Of a DNA stretch of 64,000 nt, positions 57,034-64,000 are shown one piece after another (the first letter of the stretch is position 1; every line of letters starts with the position of its first letter). The stretch comes from Aliivibrio fischeri. GTDB lineage: Bacteria > Pseudomonadota > Gammaproteobacteria > Enterobacterales > Vibrionaceae. The translations under genes and the position numbers were made by a program. The stretch spans positions 2,790,001 to 2,854,000 of the forward strand of contig CP160629.1 of assembly GCA_038993745.2 (NCBI GenBank), written 5' to 3'. The notes beneath the pieces are model-generated. The model was not told the origin of the DNA, did no database searches, and saw only the letters and a program-made list of their open reading frames with translations.

Positions 57034-57053
57034 ATGAATGAACGTTCATTCAT
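57034..57053 (+). promoter_or_regulatory. Perfect 20-bp palindrome, putative operator of the TetR repressor
   Basis: ATGAATGAACGTTCATTCAT is a perfect inverted repeat. It ends 17 bp before the TetR start codon and covers the expected promoter area. TetR repressors of RND pumps often bind such sites to control themselves and the pump. The link is inferred from position and symmetry. Confidence 0.75.
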
Positions 57054-57070
57054 TTCATAAGGACGTATTT

Positions 57071-57637
57071 ATGAAGGAAAAACGTCAGCTTATTTTAGAA
57101 TCGGCCGAAAAACTGTTAGCAACTGATGGCTTTCATGGCCTATCAATGCAAAAAGTTGCCAATCAAGCAGGCGTCGCAGCAGGTACTATCTATCGCTACT
57201 TTGATGACAAAGAAGCATTGATTGAAGAAATCAAGCTGAACATTATGCAACGTGTAGCAACTGCCATTCAAAAAGACATAGATGATAACGACCCTATAAA
57301 GGTTCGTTTTAGATCTATGTGGCTAAATATTTGGCACTTTGCTATTTCAGAAAAAAATACTTTTTTAAATCGAAATCAATATGAAGCACTCCCGTCTTCG
57401 AATTTAATTAAGTTAAAGGAACTAGAGAAAAAAATATTTGCCCAAGTGAATCAACTCTTTATTGATGGACTTGAACAAGGCGTATTTAAACCTCTCAGTG
57501 TAGAAATCCTTGTTGGATTAAGCTTAGAAGCAAGTGTTTGCTTAGCAAGAAAACATTCTCAAGGCTTTTTTACATTAACAGATGATGATCTCAACTCGGC
57601 GATTGAAGCCAGTTGGGACGCAATTATTAAACACTAA
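57071..57637 (+). CDS. TetR-family repressor of the vexGH pump
   Basis: A 188-residue regulator. The start is the ATG at 57071 (MKEKRQLILESAEKLLATDG) after AAGGA; the longer frame would begin inside the operator. The helix-turn-helix is MQKVANQAGVAAGTIYRYFD at about residues 27-46. The ligand-binding domain is helical with no close relative that I recognise. It is 18 bp before vexG on the same strand, as in V. cholerae VC0166-VC0165. It probably represses the operon through the palindrome at 57034. Confidence 0.9.
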   Translation: MKEKRQLILESAEKLLATDGFHGLSMQKVANQAGVAAGTIYRYFDDKEALIEEIKLNIMQRVATAIQKDIDDNDPIKVRFRSMWLNIWHFAISEKNTFLNRNQYEALPSSNLIKLKELEKKIFAQVNQLFIDGLEQGVFKPLSVEILVGLSLEASVCLARKHSQGFFTLTDDDLNSAIEASWDAIIKH

Positions 57638-57655
57638 TTTGGAGTTCTAATCAGA

Positions 57656-58762
57656 ATGAAAAAGTGGACTTTCTTTATGTTGCTTCTTGCACTACTTCTT
57701 TTTGGTAGCGTAATTGGTTTCAACATGTTCAAACAACAAAAAATAGCTGAATACATGGCTAACCGCCCTGAAGCTGAATTTCCAGTCACTGTAGAAACCG
57801 TTGAACCTACACTTTGGACTCCAACCATTGAAGCGATCGGTTTTATTGAACCTAATCAAGGTGTAACGCTAACTACTGAAGTTAACGGCATTATTGACAA
57901 AATTTCATTTGATTCGGGTAGCCAAGTTAAAAAAGGCCAAGTATTAGTTTCTCTTGATTCAAAAGTAGAAAAAGCAAACTTGAAGAGTACTCAAGCTCGC
58001 TTACCTGCAGCAGAAGCAAAATATAAACGTTATAAAGGCCTATACAAAAAAGGCTCTATTTCAAAAGAGGCTTACGATGAAGCTGAAGCTAATTATTTCT
58101 CTTTAGCGGCTGATATCGAAAGTATGAAAGCATCGATTGATCGCCGTGAAATCAAAGCTCCATTCTCAGGTGTTATTGGTATTCGTAATGTTTACCTAGG
58201 TCAATACTTACAACCAAGTACTGATATTGTTCGCTTAGAAGATACAAGCGTTATGCGTTTACGCTTTACTGTTCCTCAAACGGATATTTCAAAAATCAAT
58301 ATTGGTCAAGAGATTGATATCTCAGTTGATTCATACCCAGAAGATACTTTCCGAGGCTCTATCAGTGCGATTGAACCTGCTGTAAATATTCAAAGTGGTT
58401 TAATTGAGGTTCAAGCAGATATCCCTAATAACGGCGGTAAATTGCGTAGTGGTATGTTTGCACAAGCAAAAATCATTCTTCCGACTTTAGAAAACCAAGT
58501 TGTTATCCCTCAAACAGCAATTACCTTCACTCTATATGGTGACAATGTTTATATCGTGTCTGAAAAAGATGGCGTAAAACGAGTTCAACAACATGTAGTG
58601 AAAGTTGGTGAACGTACTAAAGATATTGCACATATCCTAGAGGGCGTTAAAGCTGGAGATATGGTTGTAACAACTGGTCAAGTTCGTCTAAGTAACGACG
58701 CGAAAGTTCGTATTGTGGAAAGTAATGCCACAACACCACCTGCTGAAACACCAATGCTGTAA
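57656..58762 (+). CDS. vexG: RND efflux periplasmic adaptor (VexG-like)
   Basis: A 368-residue membrane-fusion protein. The N-terminal anchor MKKWTFFMLLLALLLFGSVI is followed by the barrel-sandwich hybrid (NGIIDKISFDSGSQVKKGQV), a short coiled coil (about residues 105-165), the second lipoyl half (RREIKAPFSGVIGIRNVYLG) and beta-barrel domains. No lipobox Cys is seen, so it is held by its N-terminal helix. It lies 11 bp before the pump gene. The order TetR-adaptor-pump, followed by ubiK and ilvC, matches V. cholerae VC0166-VC0162, where the pump is VexGH. Confidence 0.88.
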   Translation: MKKWTFFMLLLALLLFGSVIGFNMFKQQKIAEYMANRPEAEFPVTVETVEPTLWTPTIEAIGFIEPNQGVTLTTEVNGIIDKISFDSGSQVKKGQVLVSLDSKVEKANLKSTQARLPAAEAKYKRYKGLYKKGSISKEAYDEAEANYFSLAADIESMKASIDRREIKAPFSGVIGIRNVYLGQYLQPSTDIVRLEDTSVMRLRFTVPQTDISKINIGQEIDISVDSYPEDTFRGSISAIEPAVNIQSGLIEVQADIPNNGGKLRSGMFAQAKIILPTLENQVVIPQTAITFTLYGDNVYIVSEKDGVKRVQQHVVKVGERTKDIAHILEGVKAGDMVVTTGQVRLSNDAKVRIVESNATTPPAETPML

Positions 58763-58773
58763 TCGGAGGCATT

Positions 58774-61700
58774 ATGCGCTTTACTGATGTTTTTATTAAA
58801 CGTCCAGTTTTAGCGGTATCGATCAGCTTTTTGATTGCTTTGCTTGGTATCCAAGCGATTTTCAAAATGCAGGTTCGTGAATACCCTGAAATGACAAATA
58901 CCGTTGTAACGGTAACAACAAGCTACTATGGTGCGAGTGCTGACTTGATTCAAGGCTTCATCACTCAACCCTTAGAGCAAGCGGTCGCACAAGCCGATAA
59001 TATTGATTTCATGACCTCTCAATCAGTAATGGGTCAATCGACTATTACTGTAACTATGAAATTAAATACGGATCCTAACGCCGCACTTTCTGACATATTG
59101 GCAAAAACCAACTCTGTTCGCTCTCAGCTACCTAAAGAAGCTGAAGATCCAACAGTAACCATGTCGACAGGCTCTACTACGGCGGTTCTTTATATTGGTT
59201 TTACTAGTGATGAGCTAGTATCAAGCCAGATCACCGATTATCTTGAACGAGTGGTTAACCCACAATTGTTCACCGTTAATGGTGTATCAAAAGTTGACCT
59301 TTATGGTGGTATGAAATACGCACTACGTATCTGGTTAGATCCTGCACGTATGGCGGCTATCAATATGACTGCAACTGATGTTATGGGCGTACTTAATGCC
59401 AATAACTTCCAATCAGCAGCAGGTCAAGCTACAGGTGAATTTGTTCTTTATAACGGTAGTGCTAATACACAGGTTTCTGATGTTGAAGAACTAGAAAACC
59501 TTGTTGTTAGAACTAATGATGGCGAAGTGGTTCGTTTAAGTGATATCGCAAAGGTAACATTAGATAAGAGTCATGACGTATATCGTGCAAGTGCTAACGG
59601 ACAAGAAGCGGTTGTTGCTGCAATTAATGCTGCACCAAGTGCGAACCCAATTAACATCGCTGCCGATGTACTTGAGTTGCTTCCTCAATTAGAGAAAAAC
59701 TTACCAAGTAACATCAAAATGAACGTGATGTACGATTCAACGATTGCTATCAATGAATCGATTCATGAAGTTATAAAGACAATTCTTGAAGCAGCTTTAA
59801 TCGTACTGGTTGTTATCACTCTGTTCTTAGGTTCATTCCGAGCGGTTATTATTCCTATTGTAACCATTCCACTATCACTTATTGGTGTGGCAATGGTAAT
59901 GCAAGCGATGGGATTCTCTTGGAACTTAATGACCCTACTTGCGATGGTACTCGCCATCGGTCTGGTTGTTGATGATGCTATCGTTGTTTTAGAAAACGTT
60001 GACCGTCATATCAAGTTGGGAGAAACGCCTTTCCGAGCAGCTATTATTGGTACTCGTGAAATCGCAGTTCCAGTTATTGCAATGACATTAACGCTAGGTG
60101 CGGTATATGCTCCAATTGCGATGATGGGCGGTATTACAGGCTCTCTATTTAAAGAGTTTGCATTAACACTAGCAGGTTCGGTATTCGTATCTGGTATCGT
60201 CGCACTAACACTCTCTCCAATGATGTGTTCAAAAATGCTAGTTGCAAATGAAGAACCTAATCGTTTCGAGAAAAAAGTTCATCATATTTTAGATAATATG
60301 AGTGGACGCTATGAGCGAATGCTGAATGTGATAATGACGCGTCGTCCTGTCATTATTGCTTTTGCTGTTATTGTTTTTGCAAGTCTACCGCTGTTATTCA
60401 AGTTCATCCAAGTGAGCTTGCTCCATCGGAAGATAAAGGGTTATTATGTTGATGGGTACAGCACCATCAAACGCTAACCTTGATTACATGCAAAATACAA
60501 TGAATGATGTTAATACCATTCTTTCAAATCAACCTGAAGTGTCATTTGCACAGGTATTTACCGGTGTACCAAATGCAAACCAAGCTTTTGGTATTGCCTC
60601 AATGGTTCCTTGGAGCCAGCGTGAAGCAAGCCAAGCAGAGGTGACAAAAAGAGTTGGTACTTTAGTACAAGACGTTCCAGGTATGGCGGTTACAGCCTTC
60701 CAAATGCCAGAACTTCCTGGTGCTGGTTCTGGTCTACCAATTCAATTTGTTATTACAACACCTAACAGCTTTGAAAGCTTATTCCAAATAGCTACCGAAG
60801 TATTAACTGGTGTTAAAGGTAGTCCACTATTTGTTTATTCAGATCTAGATTTAAACTTCGATTCTGCAACAATGAAGATCAACATTGATAAGAATAAAGC
60901 AGGTGCTTACGGTGTTACGATGCAGGATATCGGTATCACACTAAGTACAATGATGGCTGATGGCTATGTAAACCGAATTGACTTAAATGGTCGCTCATAC
61001 GAAGTAATCCCTCAAGTTGAACGTAAATACCGTTTAAATCCTGAGTCAATGAACAATTACTATGTACGCTCGGCAAGTGGTGAAGCGGTTCCTCTTGGTA
61101 GCTTAATTTCGATTGATGTAATTGCAGAGCCACGTTCATTGCCGCACTTTAACCAATTAAACTCAGCAACTGTTGGCGCAGTTCCAACGCCTGGTGTTGC
61201 AATGGGTGACGCAATTAATTGGTTTGAAGATGTTGCAAATAATAAGCTTCCAAGTGGTTACAATCACGACTACATGGGTGAGGCTCGTCAATATGTAACG
61301 GAAGGCAGTGCATTATATGCCACTTTCGGTTTGGCTCTAGCTATCATCTTCTTGGTTCTTGCGATTCAATTTGAATCAATCCGAGACCCATTAGTAATCA
61401 TGGTATCTGTTCCATTGGCTATTTGTGGCGCGTTAATTGCCCTTGCTTGGGGAGCTGCATCAATGAACATCTACTCACAAGTAGGTCTTATTACCTTAGT
61501 TGGTTTGATTACTAAACACGGTATCCTTATCTGTGAAGTAGCAAAAGAAGAACAACTGCACCATCAAAAAAGTAAGATGGCTGCGGTAACAGAAGCCGCT
61601 AAAGTTCGTCTACGTCCAATCTTAATGACAACAGCAGCAATGATCGCTGGTCTAATCCCGCTATTATATGCAACTGGTGCAGGTGCTGCTCAGCGCTTCA

Positions 61701-61843
61701 GTATTGGTATTGTAATTGTTGCAGGTCTAGCGATTGGTACATTGTTTACGCTATTTGTACTTCCTGTTATATACAGTTACTTGGCAAGTGAACATAAACC
61801 GTTACCTGTCTTCGAAGAAGGCAAAGAGATTAAAGAATCTTAA
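58774..61843 (+). pseudogene. vexH: RND efflux pump inner-membrane transporter (VexH-like), frameshifted twice
   Basis: AcrB/MexF-type proton-driven multidrug transporter, normally about 1020 residues with 12 helices. The first frame has GGMKYALRIWLDPARM, the helix-4 proton relay GLVVDDAIVVLENVDRH with its paired Asp, and stops at 60477. The second frame, from 60446, gives the C-terminal half (ATFGLALAIIFLVLAIQFES, GLITKHGILICEVAKEEQLH). Two one-base losses explain it: A at 60410-60411 and G at 60438-60440. Repair gives FKFIQSELAPSEDKGVIMLM and a protein of 1023 residues. As written there is no full transporter. Both losses are in homopolymers. Confidence 0.88.
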
Positions 61844-61858
61844 TGGTGAAATAAAATT

Positions 61859-61884
61859 AAAGGCTACTTCGGTAGCCTTTTTTT
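61859..61884 (+). terminator. Terminator of the vexGH operon
   Basis: AAAGGCTAC and GTAGCCTTT pair around a TTCG tetraloop and are followed by T. Found 16 bp past the stop. Confidence 0.95.
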
Positions 61885-61953
61885 TATTTGGATAGCGACA
61901 ATTGGAAAGGCTTTACTTAGAATAAAGAAAAAGTATTCAATTAAGGGTAAATA

Positions 61954-62205
61954 ATGTTTGATCCAAAAAAGTTAGAGCAAGTAGCAAAACAAATTCATGA
62001 ATCAATGCCGCAGCCAGTAAAAGAACTTGGTAGTGATGTTGAACAAAAAGTTCGTCAAGTTATTCAAGGACAGTTAAATAAACTTGATGTTGTTAGCAGA
62101 GAAGAGTTTGATGTCCAAACACAAGTTCTTTTACGTACTCGCCAAAAGCTAACAGCGATGGAACAAAAACTTGCTGAACTAGAAGAGAAACTTTCGGAAA
62201 AATAA
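61954..62205 (+). CDS. ubiK: Ubiquinone biosynthesis accessory factor UbiK
   Basis: An 83-residue BMFP-family protein, [20 protein letters not shown]. It has an N-terminal amphipathic helix and a C-terminal coiled coil ([20 protein letters not shown]), the family pattern (E. coli UbiK/YqiC). It acts with UbiJ in the late steps of ubiquinone synthesis in the aerobic pathway. The position between vexGH and ilvC matches V. cholerae VC0163. It has a terminator after it that is shared with ilvC. Confidence 0.9.
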   Translation: MFDPKKLEQVAKQIHESMPQPVKELGSDVEQKVRQVIQGQLNKLDVVSREEFDVQTQVLLRTRQKLTAMEQKLAELEEKLSEK

Positions 62206-62283
62206 AACAATAACCAACAATACAATCTGAAGTATCCAGTTTTGAGCTGATTATTGTATGTTATTAATTTATCCAGATTACAA

Positions 62284-62318
62284 TAAAAAAGGCTTGGTCA
62301 TAAACCAAGCCTTTTTAT
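62284..62318. terminator. Bidirectional terminator between ubiK and ilvC
   Basis: AAAAAGGCTTGGT and ACCAAGCCTTTTT pair around a short loop, with A and T runs on either side. Confidence 0.95.
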
Positions 62319-62334
62319 TTAATTTGTAATTAAA

Positions 62335-63819
62335 TTAGCCACCAACAGCAATTCGCTTCATATCGCTCATGTAGCTACGTAGTTCTTCACCAATATATTC
62401 AACTGGATGATTACGAATCGCATCATTAACAGCGATTAGCGTTGCATTATCCACTTGATTTGATGCCTCACCTAATCCTCGGCCAATAACATCTGTTTCA
62501 ACAGAAGGCATGAATTTCTCACGAAGAAGTGGCGTTGCTACATTTGCAAATAGGTAGTTACCATATTCAGCAGTATCAGAAATAACTACGTTCATTTCAT
62601 ACAAACGCTTACGTGCTACAGTGTTAGCAATCAGTGGTAATTCGTGCAGCGACTCATAGTAAGCTGATTCATCGATAATGCCTGATGCAGTCATAGCTTC
62701 AAATGCTAATTCAACGCCGGCACGAACCATTGCAACGAGTAAAATACCGTTATCAAAGTATTCTTGTTCAGAGATCTCTACATCAGACTCAGGGTAGTTT
62801 TCAAACGCAGTTTGACCTGTTTCTTCACGCCAGCCAAATAGATTAACATCATCATTAGCCCAATCAGCCATCATTGTACGAGAAAACTCACCAGAAATAA
62901 TATCGTCCATATGCTTATTATAAAGTGGACGCATTAGCTCTTTAAGTTCTTCTGAAAGCTCAAAAGCTTTTACTTTAGCTGGGTTTGAAAGGCGATCCAT
63001 CATATGCGTAACACCGCCAAACTTTAGGGCTTCAGTAATTGTTTCCCAACCGTACTGTAGAAGTTTACCTGCATAACTAGGCTCAATACCGTCAGCAATC
63101 ATCTTTTCGTAAGATACAATAGAACCAGCTTGTAGCATGCCACAAAGAATCGTTTGCTCACCCATAAGGTCAGATTTAACTTCAGCGACAAAAGAAGACT
63201 CTAGACAACCCGCACGGTGACCACCTGTGCCAGCAGCCCAAGCCTTAGCAATATCCCAACCTTCACCTTTAGGATCATTTTCTGGGTGAACAGCAATTAG
63301 AGTTGGAACCCCAAAACCACGTTTATATTCTTCACGAACTTCTGTTCCTGGACACTTAGGAGCAACCATAACAACCGTCAAATCTTTACGGATTTGCATC
63401 CCTTCTTCAACAACATTAAAACCATGTGAATAGCCTAAAGCTGCCCCCTCTTTCATTAGAGGCATAACAGTTTCAACTACATTAGTATGTTGTTTATCAG
63501 GAGTAAGATTAATAACTAGGTCAGCTTGAGGAATCAGAGTTTCATAGCTAGCTACTTCAAAACCATTTTCTTTTGCATTTTTATAAGATTGTCGTTGTTC
63601 ATCAATAGCGGCTTGACGTAGTGCATAAGCAACATCTAAGCCTGAATCACGCATATTAAGGCCTTGGTTTAAGCCTTGAGCACCACAACCAACAATAACC
63701 ACTTTTTTACCTTTAAGGTAATCAGCTTCTGTTGCAAATTCTTCACGATCCATAAAGCGACAACGACCTAGTTGATCTAATTGTTCACGTAAATTTAGCG
63801 TATTAAAGTAGTTAGACAT
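62335..63819 (-). CDS. ilvC: Ketol-acid reductoisomerase (class II, long form)
   Basis: NADPH/Mg enzyme of branched-chain amino acid synthesis that converts acetolactate to dihydroxyisovalerate. The start is the ATG at 63819 ([20 protein letters not shown]) with GGAG seven bases before; the longer frame from 63939 is not supported. The 494 residues fit the long enterobacterial form (E. coli 491). The nucleotide-binding motif is [20 protein letters not shown]. Both C-terminal helical domains are present, with typical metal-ligand blocks such as [16 protein letters not shown]. It diverges from ilvY, which controls it in E. coli. Confidence 0.97.
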   Translation of the reverse strand: MSNYFNTLNLREQLDQLGRCRFMDREEFATEADYLKGKKVVIVGCGAQGLNQGLNMRDSGLDVAYALRQAAIDEQRQSYKNAKENGFEVASYETLIPQADLVINLTPDKQHTNVVETVMPLMKEGAALGYSHGFNVVEEGMQIRKDLTVVMVAPKCPGTEVREEYKRGFGVPTLIAVHPENDPKGEGWDIAKAWAAGTGGHRAGCLESSFVAEVKSDLMGEQTILCGMLQAGSIVSYEKMIADGIEPSYAGKLLQYGWETITEALKFGGVTHMMDRLSNPAKVKAFELSEELKELMRPLYNKHMDDIISGEFSRTMMADWANDDVNLFGWREETGQTAFENYPESDVEISEQEYFDNGILLVAMVRAGVELAFEAMTASGIIDESAYYESLHELPLIANTVARKRLYEMNVVISDTAEYGNYLFANVATPLLREKFMPSVETDVIGRGLGEASNQVDNATLIAVNDAIRNHPVEYIGEELRSYMSDMKRIAVGG

Positions 63820-63912
63820 GATAAAACTCCGTAAATATCGTTTAATCCATTGGGATGATTCTGTGTATGAATTTGATAATAACGAAAGATTAACATTGTA
63901 AAAAGTGATATA

Positions 63913-63933
63913 TTGGCAACACATGATTGCAAT
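63913..63933. promoter_or_regulatory. Putative IlvY operator in the ilvC-ilvY gap
   Basis: TTGGCAA at 63913-63919 and the palindrome ATTGCAAT at 63926-63933 lie between the divergent genes. E. coli IlvY binds TTGCAA-type repeats in this same gap, so a similar role is plausible. The 126-bp gap also holds both promoters. Confidence 0.5.
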
Positions 63934-63945
63934 AAACACAACATT

Positions 63946-64000
63946 ATGAATATAAAATTACTACAAACGTTTTTGCATTTATGCGAAAGCCATAGTTTCA
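63946..64000 (+). CDS. ilvY: LysR-type regulator IlvY, 5' end only
   Basis: The first 18 codons read [18 protein letters not shown], the usual start of the IlvY helix-turn-helix (E. coli has a similar LKTFLHLAES). The gene runs off the right edge. Its place, divergent from ilvC, is the standard ilvY/ilvC arrangement, where IlvY activates ilvC when acetolactate or acetohydroxybutyrate is bound. Confidence 0.85.
   Translation, partial: MNIKLLQTFLHLCESHSF

Overview
The window looks like a piece of a Vibrionaceae chromosome, most likely an Aliivibrio (A. fischeri/logei/salmonicida group). The reasons are the low-GC, A/T-rich codon use and the gene neighbourhoods: eps/gsp type II secretion next to hslR-hslO-pckA, an EAL-HDOD gene beside pldB-yigL, cyaY diverging from lptM-lysA-dapF-DUF484-xerC, and TetR-vexGH-ubiK-ilvC/ilvY. 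The genus is inferred from gene content and protein resemblance; no database was searched.

Layout. 1-2148 (-): start of the type II secretion operon (gspC, gspD cut by the left edge). 2428-5756 (+): hslR, hslO, pckA. 5937-11355: asmA, EAL-HDOD gene (-), pldB, yigL. 11477-15428 (-): lptM, lysA, dapF, DUF484, xerC, with cyaY divergent. 15977-20581: prlC (-), rlmJ, gor, with two copies of an intergenic repeat. 20684-25150 (-): Scs-type periplasmic thiol-redox operon and a His-tailed protein. 25416-33653: Ser/Thr kinase, secreted protein, ECF sigma factor and anchored protein in one operon, followed by an outer-membrane-type protein and a large lipoprotein. 33980-41651 (+): eight-gene operon plus PRD/PTS-type regulator of the Enterococcus EF_0829-EF_0839 type. 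41710-45635: SPOR-like protein, DUF294/CBS/cNMP protein and a DnaQ-like exonuclease. 45724-52950 (-): BCCT transporter and a peptide/nickel-type ABC transporter. 53511-54113 (-): tRNA operon Arg-His-Pro-His-Pro. 54384-64000: cytochrome c5, rep, TetR-vexG-vexH, ubiK, ilvC and the first codons of ilvY.

Two parts stand out. The kinase/sigma operon matches the EcfP/PknT arrangement of Vibrio parahaemolyticus, including a threonine at sigma residue 63 where the usual acidic region 2.2 motif is missing. It carries two uncharacterised exported proteins. The EF_0829-type operon encodes four small DUF proteins (two membrane, two soluble) plus a deacetylase-like amidohydrolase, a PLP ammonia lyase and a KDPG-type aldolase. 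Together these suggest uptake and breakdown of an N-acylated 2-amino sugar acid through a transporter of undescribed type.

Six protein genes (asmA, yigL, gor, scsD, DUF4311, vexH) are broken in the sequence as given. In each, adding one base (two in vexH) to a short homopolymer restores a protein of normal family length, and one tRNA-Pro copy also lacks one C of a C-run. The shared pattern suggests homopolymer undercalling in the assembly more than real gene decay.
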